64,000 nt of DNA, from contig QFQY01000016.1 of the NCBI GenBank assembly GCA_003248805.1, positions 1-64,000 of the forward strand. Direction: 5' to 3'. The DNA is from Chelatococcus sp. (GTDB lineage: Bacteria; Pseudomonadota; Alphaproteobacteria; Rhizobiales; Beijerinckiaceae). How positions within the stretch are numbered: position 1 is the first letter of the stretch; each line of letters starts with the position of its first letter. A program made the position numbers and the translations under genes. The notes below the pieces were generated by a model. The model was not told where the DNA came from. It did no database searches and worked only from the letters and a program-made list of their open reading frames with translations. Shown here piece after piece: positions 34,875 to 44,148 of the stretch.

Positions 34875-35621
34875 TCAAGCGGTGGATGACGGCGCGGTCC
34901 CGCGCAGCGCCAGCTCGACCAGCCGCTCCCGCTCGGGGGGCTCGGCCAGGCCGCGCGGCTCGAAGATGTGGCGGCGCAGGAAATGCGCGGTCAGGGCGAA
35001 GGCGGCGGCGAGATCGCCGGCGCTCGGCGGTCGCGCGCCCTGCCCCTCGGCGAGGAAGGCCGGCAGCGCCAGCAGGCGGTCGCGATAGGGCTCGGCCTCC
35101 TTGCGGCTGACGGCCCGGCCCGTCTTGGGCGAGACATGGCTGAGATCGTCGGGCGAGCCGCTGACGGCGCAGCGCGACAGATCCAGCCCGAAGCCGAGCT
35201 CGGCCAGCATCGCCAGCTCGAAGCGCACGGTCAGAGCGGGGGCGAGGCCGGGCTCGTCGAGATGCGCGATCAGCACCGACAGCGCCTCGTGCAGGCCGGG
35301 ATGGGGATCGCGCTCCGGCAGGAGGCGCAGCAGTGCGGCGACCGTGGCGAGGCCATAGAGTGCGGCGGGCTGCGCCATCAGCCGGGCCGCGTGGGACGCC
35401 AGCAGCTCGACCTTGTACTCGCCGAGATGCTCGTCGAGACGCGCCCGCCAGATCAGCGCGACCGCGTTGCCGTGCTGCAGCACGGGCTGCACCTTCGCCG
35501 ACCGGCCGCCGCGCACGAGACCGAGATGGCGCCCGTGCTCGCGCGTCATCACCTCCAGGATCACGGCATTCTCGCCATGTTTCCGGGAGCCGATGATCGT
35601 GCCCTCGTCGGCCCATTCCAT
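34875..35621 (-). CDS. recO: DNA repair protein RecO
   Basis: RecO anneals single strands and loads RecA with RecR in the RecFOR pathway. The 248-aa protein starts MEWADEGTIIGSRKHGENAVILEVMTR, an OB-fold typical of the family, followed by HLGLVRGGRSAK and a helical domain with LYGLATVAALLRLLPERDPHPGLHEAL. Its C-terminus continues with LLALPAFL. Zinc-binding Cys residues of some RecO proteins are absent, as usual in alphaproteobacteria. It lies 124 bp upstream of parC on the same strand. Confidence 0.93.
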   Translation of the reverse strand: MEWADEGTIIGSRKHGENAVILEVMTREHGRHLGLVRGGRSAKVQPVLQHGNAVALIWRARLDEHLGEYKVELLASHAARLMAQPAALYGLATVAALLRLLPERDPHPGLHEALSVLIAHLDEPGLAPALTVRFELAMLAELGFGLDLSRCAVSGSPDDLSHVSPKTGRAVSRKEAEPYRDRLLALPAFLAEGQGARPPSAGDLAAAFALTAHFLRRHIFEPRGLAEPPERERLVELALRGTAPSSTA

Positions 35622-35662
35622 ATGAGCGAGTTAGGCCCTGGGCGGCCGGTTGGTCAATTTCG

Positions 35663-36088
35663 TCACCCCTGATCGCCGACGGGGGCTGCCGGGACAGGCG
35701 CGGCGGAGTCCGCGTATTGAGCGAGACCGGCGCCGAAGGACCAGTTCTCGCGGGCCGTCTCGACGAGGTTGATGAAGATGTCGTCGGAGCGCAGACCGGG
35801 CGCGAGCCGCAGGTTCTCGTGGATCTTCGCGAAAAGCGCCTTCTTCTGCGTCGCGCCGCGCGTGGCGCTGACGGTGATCTGAAGAAAGACGATCGCGTCC
35901 GAGCGTTCGAAGCCGAAGTAGCCGGGATCGTAGATGAACTCGTCGGCGTCGTGCTGGTGGATCAGGGCGAAGAGATCGTTCTCGGGCACCTCGAAGGCCT
36001 CGCGCAAAGCCCTGTAGACGCCATCGACGATGGCGGCGATCTCGGCAGCCCGGCGGCCGCGACGCATGGACACTCGGATCAGGGGCAT
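35663..36088 (-). CDS. Tautomerase family protein
   Basis: A 141-aa protein of the 4-oxalocrotonate tautomerase superfamily; the N-terminal Pro directly after the initiator Met (MPLIRVSMRRGRRA) is the catalytic base after Met removal. The beta-alpha-beta units include FVYRALREAFEVPEND-like and ATQKKALFAKIHENLRLAPG segments. GGAGAGCACC precedes ATG 36088; the frame is open to 36187 but those residues are not family-like. It is divergently paired with a LysR regulator, suggesting substrate-inducible expression. The substrate is unknown. Confidence 0.85.
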   Translation of the reverse strand: MPLIRVSMRRGRRAAEIAAIVDGVYRALREAFEVPENDLFALIHQHDADEFIYDPGYFGFERSDAIVFLQITVSATRGATQKKALFAKIHENLRLAPGLRSDDIFINLVETARENWSFGAGLAQYADSAAPVPAAPVGDQG

Positions 36089-36167
36089 GGTGCTCTCCAT
36101 TCGTGGCTCCGCGCGAACCGTGCGCGCCGATGGAGAGATGCTAGCGCCCGGCATAAAAACATGAAAT

Positions 36168-36194
36168 CGTATCGCTTCAGATATCAATGATACG
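36168..36194. promoter_or_regulatory. Candidate LysR operator between tautomerase and regulator genes
   Basis: CGTATC and GATACG form a 6-bp inverted repeat separated by 15 bases in the AT-rich intergenic region, 12 bases before the LysR-type start. LysR regulators commonly bind such interrupted dyads in divergent promoters. Confidence 0.5.
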
Positions 36195-36206
36195 GATTTT
36201 CAATCT

Positions 36207-37055
36207 ATGGCACTCCCGGTTCTCGATGTGGAAGCCGTCGCCGCCTTCGTGCAGGCTGCCGAACTCAGCAGCTTCACGCGCGCGGCGGAGGCGCTCGGCT
36301 CGACGCAATCGCTGGTCAGCACGCGAATCAAGCGGCTCGAAACGACGCTCGGCCGGTTACTGCTGCAACGCCATCCGCGGCTCGTGCGGTTGACGGCGGA
36401 GGGGGAGCTGTTCCTGCCGGCGGCGCGCGAGTTCCTGGCCGCGCATGGCCGGGCGCTGACGGCCTTTGCCGATGGACCGGAGCGCATCGCCCTCGGCATC
36501 AGCGAGCAGGCGGCGGGGCCGGATATCCCGATGCTGCTGGCGCGGCTCGCCTCGCACGATCCCGGTGTGCTCGTGAATCTGAGGATCGCGCCGTCGAGCC
36601 TGCTGGAAGCGGCTTTCGAGGCCGGGGAGCTGGACGCCGTGCTGGTCCGCCGGATCGGGGCCGGCAAGACCGGCGAAGTGCTGCGTGACGACGCTTTCGG
36701 CTGGTTCGCCTCCCCCGCCTTGCCGAAGCCGCACCCCGACGCGCCGCTACCGCTGATCAATCTCGTCGAGGAGTGCCGCCTGCGCCATCACGCCATGGAG
36801 GCGCTGACGCGCAGCGGGCGACCGTGGCGGGAAGCCTTCATCGGCGGCGGCATGGCGGCGGTGCTGGCCGCCATATCCGGCGGCCTCGGCGTCAGCCTGC
36901 TGGCCGGCCGCATCGCCCCGCGCGACGCCGTGGATGTCGGGCGCGCCTGGGGCCTGCCGCAGCTCGGCCGCTCGCAAGTCGTGCTGCGCAGCCAGGTCGC
37001 CAGCGCGCGCGGCCGCTCCTTCGTGCGCGAGCTCACCGCAGCCTTCCGCGGCTGA
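36207..37055 (+). CDS. LysR-family transcriptional regulator
   Basis: A 282-aa regulator. Residues 1-65 form the helix-turn-helix: LDVEAVAAFVQAAELSSF, then TRAAEALGSTQSLVSTRIKRLE and LLLQRHPRLVRLTAEGE. The remainder is a periplasmic-binding-protein-like effector domain. The recognition helix STQSLVSTRIKRLE is slightly atypical (usual SQPAVSxQI) but in register. It is divergent from a tautomerase gene with a dyad between them, so it probably controls that gene in response to its substrate or product. Confidence 0.88.
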   Translation: MALPVLDVEAVAAFVQAAELSSFTRAAEALGSTQSLVSTRIKRLETTLGRLLLQRHPRLVRLTAEGELFLPAAREFLAAHGRALTAFADGPERIALGISEQAAGPDIPMLLARLASHDPGVLVNLRIAPSSLLEAAFEAGELDAVLVRRIGAGKTGEVLRDDAFGWFASPALPKPHPDAPLPLINLVEECRLRHHAMEALTRSGRPWREAFIGGGMAAVLAAISGGLGVSLLAGRIAPRDAVDVGRAWGLPQLGRSQVVLRSQVASARGRSFVRELTAAFRG

Positions 37056-37062
37056 CGCCCCG

Positions 37063-39276
37063 CTATCCCACGACTCGCTCGACGCGGCTGATCTGGCGCT
37101 TTTCGCGCAGCTCGCTGATGATCGCCGACAGGTGCTTCAGATCCCAGACCGAGAGGTCGATGGTGACGTCGGTGAAATCCGGGTTCGGACGGACCATGGT
37201 GACCGAGTCGATGTTGCCGTCATGCTCGGCGATCGTGGTCGTGACCTGCGCGAGCGAGCCCGGCTCGTTGATCGAGTTCAGGCTGATCCGCGCGGGAAAG
37301 CGCTGCGGCGCCTTGTCGTCCAGATCCCAGCGCACATCGAGCCAGCGCTCGGGCTCATTGTCGAAGGCGGCGAGCGAAGGCGACTGGATCGGATAGATCA
37401 TCACGCCCTTCCCCGGCGTCAGGATGCCGACGATGCGGTCGCCGGGGACGGCGCCGCATTCCGGCGCGAAGCGCACGGGCAGATCGCCGCCGAGCCCCCG
37501 GATCGGAATGGCGTTGGCGCCCGGCGCCTCGCCAGGCAGCTTGAACTTCAGGTTCTCGCTGTTGCCGAGTTCGAACCAGCCCTTGCCGTTCTCGGCCTTG
37601 CCGGGCTTGGCCTCGGGCGCGACTGACTTCGCCGGCTCGAGATCGGGATAGACCGCCTTGACGACGTCTCCCGAATACATTTCGCCACGCCCGACGGCGG
37701 CGAGCACGTCGTCGACGGCGTTGCGGGCGAGGCGCTTCAGCGCGGCCTTGAGCTTCTCGTCCGAGAAGGGGCGCTCGACGCGGCCGAAGGCGCGCTCCAG
37801 AATCTGGCGGCCGAGCCCGGCATATTGCCGCCGCACGGCGGCGCGGGTCGCGCGCCGGATCGCGGCGCGCGCCTTGCCGGTGACCACCAGCGACTCCCAG
37901 GCCGATGGCGGCGACTGGCCTTCGGCGCGCGTGATCTCGACCTCGTCGCCGTTCTGCAATTCGGTCAGGAGCGGGGCGATGCGGCCGTTGATCTTGGCGC
38001 CGACGGCGCTGTTGCCGACGGAGGTGTGCACCGCATAGGCGAAATCGATCGGCGTGGCGCCGCGCGGCAGCGCGATCAGGCGGCCCTTCGGCGTGAAGCA
38101 GAAGACCTGATCGTGGAAGAGTTCGAGCTTGGTGTGCTCGAGGAATTCCTCGGGGCTGTCGCCTTCCGCCAGCAGGTCGACCGTGCGCCGCAGCCATTGA
38201 TAGGCCCGGCTCTCGTCGGCGTACTGGGTGAGCTCGGTGGTCCGCCCGTCCTTGTAGTGGGCATGGGCGGCGATGCCGTATTCGGCGATGCGATCCATGG
38301 TGTCGGTGCGGATCTGCAGCTCGACGCGGCTGTGGCCGGGGCCGACGACCGTGGTGTGCAGCGAGCGATAATCGTTCTGCTTCGGCGTCGAGATGTAGTC
38401 CTTGTAGCGGCCCGGCACCATCGGCCAGGTCATGTGGACGATACCGAGCACGCGATAGCAGTCTTCCGGCCTCTCCACGATGACGCGGAAGCCGAAGATG
38501 TCGGACAGCTGTTCGAAGGAGATGGATTTGCGCTCCATCTTCTTCCAGATCGAATAGGGCCGCTTGCGCCGGCCATAGACCCTGGCCTCGATGCCGCTGG
38601 CGGCGAGCTTCTCGTTGAGGTCGCTTTCGATCGCGCTGATGACGGGGCCTTCGCGCTCGGTCACCTCCTCCAGCCGTTTCGTGACCGTCGCATGCGCCTC
38701 GGGCTTGATATGGCGGAAGGCGAGTTCCTCCAGCTCCTCGCGCAGCTCCTGCATGCCCATGCGCCCGGCGAGCGGGGCATAGATCTCGATCGTCTCCTCG
38801 GCGATGCGCAGCCGCTTCTCGGGAAGCACGAAATGCAGGGTGCGCATGTTGTGCAGCCGGTCGGCGAGCTTGACCAGCAACACACGGATGTCGTCGACGA
38901 TGGCGAGCAGGAGCTTGCGGAAATTCTCGCCCTGCGCCGCCTTCTTGGAGACGAGGTCGAGCTTCTTGATCTTGGTGAGCCCGTCGACGAGGCGGCGGAT
39001 CTCGGGACCGAACATGGTCTCGATCTCCTCGAGCGTCGCCTCGGTGTCCTCGACCGTGTCGTGGAGCACGGCGGCGACGATGGTGGCGTCGTCGAGCTTG
39101 AGCTCGGTCAGGATCGCCGCGACCTCGAGCGGATGCGCGAAGAAGGGATCGCCGGAGGCGCGCTTCTGCGTGCCATGGGCGCGCATGGCGTAGACATAGG
39201 CCCGGTTGAGCAGGTCCTCGTCCGTGTTCGGATTGTAGCTCCTGACCCTGTCAACGAGCTCATATTGCCGCATCAT
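37063..39276 (-). CDS. Bifunctional (p)ppGpp synthetase/hydrolase (Rel/RSH)
   Basis: The only RSH protein seen; alphaproteobacteria usually carry one that both makes and degrades (p)ppGpp for the stringent response. The 737-aa protein has the hydrolase motif HDTVEDTEAT near residue 75, GLTKIKKL near residue 105, and a synthetase domain near residues 230-330 with DIFGFRVIVE and RYKDYISTPK (the RxKD form of bifunctional enzymes, not the ExDD form of RelA). TGS (LPRGATPIDFAY) and ACT (RISLNSINEPGSLAQV) domains follow. The start is chosen by family pattern MMRQYELV; a GTG at 39291 has AAGGG nearby. Confidence 0.93.
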   Translation of the reverse strand: MMRQYELVDRVRSYNPNTDEDLLNRAYVYAMRAHGTQKRASGDPFFAHPLEVAAILTELKLDDATIVAAVLHDTVEDTEATLEEIETMFGPEIRRLVDGLTKIKKLDLVSKKAAQGENFRKLLLAIVDDIRVLLVKLADRLHNMRTLHFVLPEKRLRIAEETIEIYAPLAGRMGMQELREELEELAFRHIKPEAHATVTKRLEEVTEREGPVISAIESDLNEKLAASGIEARVYGRRKRPYSIWKKMERKSISFEQLSDIFGFRVIVERPEDCYRVLGIVHMTWPMVPGRYKDYISTPKQNDYRSLHTTVVGPGHSRVELQIRTDTMDRIAEYGIAAHAHYKDGRTTELTQYADESRAYQWLRRTVDLLAEGDSPEEFLEHTKLELFHDQVFCFTPKGRLIALPRGATPIDFAYAVHTSVGNSAVGAKINGRIAPLLTELQNGDEVEITRAEGQSPPSAWESLVVTGKARAAIRRATRAAVRRQYAGLGRQILERAFGRVERPFSDEKLKAALKRLARNAVDDVLAAVGRGEMYSGDVVKAVYPDLEPAKSVAPEAKPGKAENGKGWFELGNSENLKFKLPGEAPGANAIPIRGLGGDLPVRFAPECGAVPGDRIVGILTPGKGVMIYPIQSPSLAAFDNEPERWLDVRWDLDDKAPQRFPARISLNSINEPGSLAQVTTTIAEHDGNIDSVTMVRPNPDFTDVTIDLSVWDLKHLSAIISELREKRQISRVERVVG

Positions 39277-39376
39277 AGCCATGCGGATCACTGCACCCTT
39301 CCCGGCCGCTCGGCGCCGCCGTCATCAATATCTGCGCCGGCGAGGCGGGCGACAAGGAGACCTCGCCGCACCCGCG

Positions 39377-39403
39377 CAAAAAAGCCCGGCGATGCCGGGC
39401 TTT
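39377..39403 (-). terminator. Intrinsic terminator of rpoZ
   Basis: On the minus strand AAAGCCCGGC-ATC-GCCGGGCTTTTTTG forms a 9-bp GC-rich stem followed by six T residues, 39 bases past the rpoZ stop. Confidence 0.93.
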
Positions 39404-39441
39404 AGCAGGAGCCGATGAAGAAATCGTAGGCCGTGCGGCCC

Positions 39442-39834
39442 TCAGTCCTCGTCGTCGGCGCTCTCGGTCGGCGGCACGAGACCGTCGAGGCCGCGCAGGA
39501 GGTCTTCCTCGCTCATGCGGTCGAACTGGACCTCCGAATCCGGCGTGCTCGCATTCGCCGTCGGGCTCGCCAGCAGCGGCACCGTCTCCGGCTCCGGCTC
39601 GTCGACCTCGACATGCTTCTGCAGCGAGTGGATGAGGTCCTCCTTGAGGTCCTCCGGCTTCAGCTTCTCGTCCGCGATCTCGCGGAGCGCGACGACGGGG
39701 TTCTTGTCGTTGTCGCGGGGAACGAGGATCGACGAGCCCGACTGGATCATCCGCGCGCGGTGGCTGGCGAGCAGGACGAGTTCGAAGCGGTTGTCGACCT
39801 TGTCGATGCAGTCTTCAACGGTGACGCGAGCCAT
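39442..39834 (-). CDS. rpoZ: RNA polymerase omega subunit
   Basis: RpoZ helps fold beta-prime and, with the stringent response, binds ppGpp in many bacteria. The 130-aa protein starts MARVTVEDCIDKVDNRFELVLLASHRARM, the standard N-terminus, with DNDKNPVVALREIADEKL near residue 45. The alphaproteobacterial C-terminal extension is present. It lies upstream of rel on the same strand but has its own terminator. Confidence 0.95.
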   Translation of the reverse strand: MARVTVEDCIDKVDNRFELVLLASHRARMIQSGSSILVPRDNDKNPVVALREIADEKLKPEDLKEDLIHSLQKHVEVDEPEPETVPLLASPTANASTPDSEVQFDRMSEEDLLRGLDGLVPPTESADDED

Positions 39835-39929
39835 CGGAGGCTCCTTCCGGTCTCGGCGATAAAGGGGAATGGGTCTGGCTTGGCCTTACAGCCAAAGACC
39901 GCGCGATGCAAGATTCGGATCGCGGGCGG

Positions 39930-41636
39930 TCAGCCCCGCAGACGCCGGACCAGTTCGTCGAGGCTGGGCTCGCCGCCGGCCTGCGATCGCGCGGGGTCGA
40001 TGGCGGCCATGGCCGGGCGCTCCTGCGGGGGAAGCTCCGCGAAGCGCATGCGCATCGTCGTCGCGACCCCCTCCCCGAAGGCGATCGCCTCGCGATTGCC
40101 GATCGAGGACAGGAAGGAGATCGTGCTCGCCGAGGCGTCGGCGATGGCGGAGCGGATGATCTGCTGGTCGCGCTCGTTCGCGAGCCGCATGGCGAAGATC
40201 GTCGAGCACTGCGACAGGATCGTCGAATCGAGCTCGCCCGGGCGCTGCGTCACGACACCGAGATAGGCGCCGTATTTCCGGCCTTCCTTGGCGATGCGCG
40301 CCAGCGCCTGGCGGGTCGGGCCGAAGCCGAGCGAGGGATCGGCCGGCACATAGCGATGCGCCTCTTCGCAGAGCACGAGGATCTCGCAGCTTCCCTGGCT
40401 CGCGAGCGCGAGATCGAAGGCGAAGCGCGACAGCACCGAAGCGACGGCGTTGACCACTTCCGAGGGTAGGCCGCCGAGCTGGAAGGCCGTGATCGGGCGG
40501 CCACGCAGCGGCATCCGGAAGATCTGGCCGAGCACCGGCGCCATGGTCTCGATCATGTTGGCGCGCGCGAACATGAAGCGATAGCGCGGGTCGGAATGAA
40601 GCGCCTCGAGCCGGACCTTGAGCGAGCGCAGGGCGGAGCGCGGCCAGCGCTGCTCGTGCAGGCCGATCAGCTCGTCGATGATCGCGAAGACATCGGTCAT
40701 CCGGTAGGGCGTCGGGGCATCGAGCGCGCTCGCGGACACGTCGGGACCGCCCTGCAGGGTCATGTCCAGCGGCCGCTTGAGCAGCGTCGAGCCGAGGTCG
40801 CGCGAGGGATCGTGGCTGGAGCCGCGCCGGTAGCGGCCGCGCGCGGTGGTGACGACCTCGCGCAGGATGTCCGCCTCCTCGTCCAGCGGCGGGCGCCCCC
40901 GGAAGACGACGTCGTTCATCTCCTCGAGCTTGAACATCCAGAACGGCAGATCGAGCGCGTCGCCGTCGATCGTCACCGCGAGGTCGGGAAAGGCGCTGGC
41001 ATATTCGTTGTGCGGGTCGAGGATCAGCACCCGCAGCTTCGGCTGGACCGCGACCGACTTGCGCAGCAGCAGCGCCACGGCGCTCGACTTGCCGACGCCG
41101 GTGGTGCCGACGAGCGCGAAGTGGCGCGACAGCATGTCCTCGACGCAGATCGTCGCGGGAATATCGCCATCCTGCGTCAACTGCCCAATCGCCACGCCGC
41201 TGCGGTCTCCCAGATCATGGACCAGGGCGAGGTCGCCGGCACGGATGCGATGGGCCATGGCGCCGATCGGAGGATAACGCGTCAGGCCGCTGCGGAACCG
41301 CGCGCGGCCATCGGGTGTCTCGGAAACCTCGCCGACCAGCTCGATCTCGATGCGGACGTCGTTGTCCCCGCCCTCGTGCCAGGTGGGATCGACGGCCCGC
41401 ATCTCGTAGATGAGCCCGACGATACGGCTGGTCCCGAGGTTGATCGAGATCATGCGCCCGATCGCCCAGTCGTCGAAGGCCGGGTGCCCGGCAGTCGAGA
41501 CCGCGCTGACGATGGTCGCACGCGAGCCGTTGCAGGAGATCACATAGCCGAGCGAGCGATCCGCCGGCTGCGTCGGATCGCGCCGGTCGGGCGAGATGCC
41601 GGCCTTCAGATGGCCGCGGTCGAGCGCCAGATTCAC
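39930..41636 (-). CDS. HerA-like ATPase/helicase (DUF87)
   Basis: A 568-aa P-loop ATPase of the HerA/FtsK superfamily. After an N-terminal HAS-barrel-like domain it has Walker A GTTGVGKSSAVALLLRKS near residue 178, IDPHNEY-like ILDPHNEYAS near residue 205 and a Walker B EILVLCEEAHRY near residue 425, followed by the sensor region GVVTQRPGELDSTILSQC. Bacterial HerA partners NurA or a methylase in DNA processing or defence; none is encoded nearby, so its role here is unknown. It stands alone between rpoZ and pdxJ. Confidence 0.85.
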   Translation of the reverse strand: MNLALDRGHLKAGISPDRRDPTQPADRSLGYVISCNGSRATIVSAVSTAGHPAFDDWAIGRMISINLGTSRIVGLIYEMRAVDPTWHEGGDNDVRIEIELVGEVSETPDGRARFRSGLTRYPPIGAMAHRIRAGDLALVHDLGDRSGVAIGQLTQDGDIPATICVEDMLSRHFALVGTTGVGKSSAVALLLRKSVAVQPKLRVLILDPHNEYASAFPDLAVTIDGDALDLPFWMFKLEEMNDVVFRGRPPLDEEADILREVVTTARGRYRRGSSHDPSRDLGSTLLKRPLDMTLQGGPDVSASALDAPTPYRMTDVFAIIDELIGLHEQRWPRSALRSLKVRLEALHSDPRYRFMFARANMIETMAPVLGQIFRMPLRGRPITAFQLGGLPSEVVNAVASVLSRFAFDLALASQGSCEILVLCEEAHRYVPADPSLGFGPTRQALARIAKEGRKYGAYLGVVTQRPGELDSTILSQCSTIFAMRLANERDQQIIRSAIADASASTISFLSSIGNREAIAFGEGVATTMRMRFAELPPQERPAMAAIDPARSQAGGEPSLDELVRRLRG

Positions 41637-41867
41637 GTTTCACCCGCATGTTCATGCCGTTACGGAGGAGCATGCTATGCAGGCGGCCGTTACAAATGCT
41701 TTAGCCGGCGGGCCCTCGTTCCAACGCGGTTACGGGATCGTCAACGACCCGGCGCGCCGTGACCGCCATTCATCAGCTGCGCTTGTCGGCACGATCATTT
41801 TCCTTGCCTTGAGCCGCGCCCGCGCGAGGTCTATGCACTGGGCAATTCCCCCGGAGACTTCCCGTCC

Positions 41868-42617
41868 ATGGCTGACCGCCTGCGCCTCGGCGTCAACATC
41901 GACCACGTCGCGACCATCCGAAACGCGCGCGGCGGCGCCCTCCCCGATCCGGTCCGCGCCGCGCATCTCGCCGTCAAGGCCGGTGCCGACGGCATCACGG
42001 CGCATCTGCGCGAGGACCGGCGCCATATCCGCGACGCCGACATGGAACGGCTGGCTGCCGAACTGACGAAGCCGCTCAACTTCGAGATGGCCACGACGGA
42101 GGAGATGCTCGCCATCGCCGAGCGCCTGAGACCGCACGCCGCCTGCCTCGTCCCCGAGAAGCGCGAGGAACGGACGACCGAGGGCGGGCTCGACGTGGTC
42201 GGCCAGGAGGCCGCGCTCGCGCCCCGGATCGCCCGGCTGAAGGCCGCCGGCTGCCGCGTCTCGCTCTTCATCGAGCCCGATGCCGGACCGATCACGGCCG
42301 CCGCGCGGCTCGGCGCGCCGGTGGTCGAGCTGCATACGGGAACATGGTGCGAAGCCGTCGCCGCGGGCGAGCACGACAAGGCGGAAGCGGAATTCCGCCG
42401 CCTGGCGAGCGGGGCCGAGCTGGCCGCCTCGCTCGGGCTGGAGGTCCATGCCGGTCACGGGCTCGACTACGACACGGCGCGAACGCTCGCCGCCGTGCCG
42501 CAATTCGTCGAGTTCAACATCGGCCATTTCCTCATCGGCGAGGCGGTGTTCATCGGGCTCAAGGCGGCGATCGCCGCCATGCGGGCGGCCATGGACGCCG
42601 GACGCGGCGCGGCGTAG
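41868..42617 (+). CDS. pdxJ: Pyridoxine 5'-phosphate synthase
   Basis: PdxJ condenses 1-deoxyxylulose 5-phosphate with 3-amino-2-oxopropyl phosphate to pyridoxine phosphate. The 249-aa TIM-barrel protein shows RLRLGVNIDHVATIRNARGG at the start, GADGITAHLREDRRHI near residue 38 and LEVHAGHGLDYDTARTLA near residue 190. The order of loops fits the family. acpS follows after 9 bp, the classical pdxJ-acpS arrangement. Confidence 0.96.
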   Translation: MADRLRLGVNIDHVATIRNARGGALPDPVRAAHLAVKAGADGITAHLREDRRHIRDADMERLAAELTKPLNFEMATTEEMLAIAERLRPHAACLVPEKREERTTEGGLDVVGQEAALAPRIARLKAAGCRVSLFIEPDAGPITAAARLGAPVVELHTGTWCEAVAAGEHDKAEAEFRRLASGAELAASLGLEVHAGHGLDYDTARTLAAVPQFVEFNIGHFLIGEAVFIGLKAAIAAMRAAMDAGRGAA

Positions 42618-42626
42618 AGCGCCAGC

Positions 42627-43028
42627 ATGATCCTCGGCATCGGCTCCGACCTCTGCGACATCACCCGCATCGAGAAGTCGCTCGAGCGCTTCGGCGAGCG
42701 CTTCACGCACCGCGTCTTCACGGAAGGCGAGCGCGCCAAGTCAGATCGCCGGGCGACACGCGCCGCCTCCTATGCCCGCCGCTTCGCGGCAAAGGAGGCC
42801 TGCTCCAAGGCGCTCGGCACGGGCATCCGGGCCGGCGTGTTCTGGCGCGACATGGAGGTGGTCAACCTGCCGGGCGGCAAGCCGACGATGCGCCTGACAG
42901 GCGGCGCGGCCGAGCGGCTGGAGGCGATGACGCCACCCGGCTTCGAGGCCTTCGTGCATGTCTCGATGACGGACGATCCGCCAATCGCCCAGGCCTTCGT
43001 GGTGATCGAGGCCCGGGCGAAGGCCTGA
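42627..43028 (+). CDS. acpS: Holo-[acyl-carrier-protein] synthase
   Basis: AcpS transfers 4'-phosphopantetheine from CoA to ACP. The 133-aa protein begins MILGIGSDLCDITRIEKSLE and contains RRFAAKEACSKALGTGI, whose Asp and Glu bind Mg2+ and whose Lys contacts CoA. The last segment with HVSMTDD is also typical. It is paired with pdxJ (9-bp gap) and lies ahead of a convergent aquaporin gene. Confidence 0.95.
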   Translation: MILGIGSDLCDITRIEKSLERFGERFTHRVFTEGERAKSDRRATRAASYARRFAAKEACSKALGTGIRAGVFWRDMEVVNLPGGKPTMRLTGGAAERLEAMTPPGFEAFVHVSMTDDPPIAQAFVVIEARAKA

Positions 43029-43101
43029 CAGGCTCCGAGACGGAGAAAGGTAACGCTCCCGCCTCGCGCCCGGGTCCTCGCGAGGGACGATGTCCCCTCC
43101 C

Positions 43102-43827
43102 TCATTCCGCCGGGACGGTCCCGGTCACGGCCTCGCTCGGCTCCTCGCTCAGCCAGCGATAGACGACGCCGCCGATCGCGCCGCCGAGGAGCGGGGCCAC
43201 CCAGAACAGCCAGAGCTGCCCGAGCGCCCAGCCGCCCACGAACAGGGCGGGCCCGGTGCTGCGCGCCGGATTGACCGAGGTGTTGGTGACCGGGATGCTG
43301 ACGAGGTGGATCAGGCACAGCCCGAGGCCGATGGCGAGCGGCGCGAAGCCCGCCGGCGCCTTGCCATGGGTCGCGCCCATGATGATGAAGAGGAACATCG
43401 CCGTCATCACCACCTCCATCAGCAAGGCGGCTCCGAGGCCGTACTTGCCGGGCGAATGCTCGCCGTAACCATTGGAGGCGAAGCCGCCGGCGAGATCGAA
43501 GCCGGGAGCGCCGCTCGCAATGACGTAGAGGAGGCCGGCAGCGGCGATCGCGCCCACCACCTGCGCCACGACGTAAGGAACGATCTGGCTCCCCGGAAAG
43601 CGCCCGCCCGCGGCGAGGCCGACCGTGACGGCCGGGTTGAGGTGGCAGCCGGAGACGTGGCCGATGGCGTAGGCCATCGTCACGACCGTGAGACCGAAGG
43701 CGAGCGAGACGCCGAGAAGACCGATCCCCACTTGCGGAAAGGCTGCGGCGATGACCGCGCTGCCACAACCCGCAAAGGTCAGCCAGAACGTGCCGATCGC
43801 CTCGGCAGCGTATTTCTTCGTATTCAT
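43102..43827 (-). CDS. aqpZ: Aquaporin Z
   Basis: A 241-aa six-helix water channel. The two NPA loops are present: SGCHLNPAVTVG near residue 65 and TNTSVNPARSTGPAL near residue 185, with the His and Arg of a narrow water-selective aromatic/arginine filter. ATG 43827 (MNTKKYAAEAIGTFWLTF) is used; a longer frame to 43911 has no support. It is convergent with acpS and divergent from lepB. Confidence 0.94.
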   Translation of the reverse strand: MNTKKYAAEAIGTFWLTFAGCGSAVIAAAFPQVGIGLLGVSLAFGLTVVTMAYAIGHVSGCHLNPAVTVGLAAGGRFPGSQIVPYVVAQVVGAIAAAGLLYVIASGAPGFDLAGGFASNGYGEHSPGKYGLGAALLMEVVMTAMFLFIIMGATHGKAPAGFAPLAIGLGLCLIHLVSIPVTNTSVNPARSTGPALFVGGWALGQLWLFWVAPLLGGAIGGVVYRWLSEEPSEAVTGTVPAE

Positions 43828-44148
43828 GGCAGAATCTCCCGCGTGAATATTTGGCAAGCTGAGCACCTTCTGCCCAAAGGTCAACCATGGAGCGCATCCG
43901 GCCCGGCGCATCGCCCATGCCGGGCAGGCGCGTGGGACGCGCGCCGCACGCGGCCGCTGCGAGATTGTCCGGAGCGCGATAGTCGGCTAGACCGCGCTCG
44001 TGGAAGCGCGAGACGGCCGCTCCGGGCGTGCTCTGACGGGCGCGGCCTTGCGGCCGCCGCAACGTGTCCGCAATTTTGTTTGGGAGTGGATCTCTCGCAT
44101 GGGCGGCGCCTGCCACCCGGCATTCCGCTTCAGTCCGGGAGCGCCCGC
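43828..44148. other. Intergenic region between aqpZ and lepB
   Basis: A 321-bp gap between divergent genes, presumably holding both promoters. The aqpZ side has a modestly AT-rich stretch; the lepB side contains GCGGCC-TTGC-GGCCGC, a short hairpin. I see no further gene or clear operator. Confidence 0.5.

Noticed and set aside
41677..42066. A frame with GGAGGAG upstream starting before pdxJ and running out of frame into it.
   Set aside because: Most of it is a shadow of pdxJ, and the remaining 60 codons have no recognisable feature; a leader peptide is possible but unsupported.
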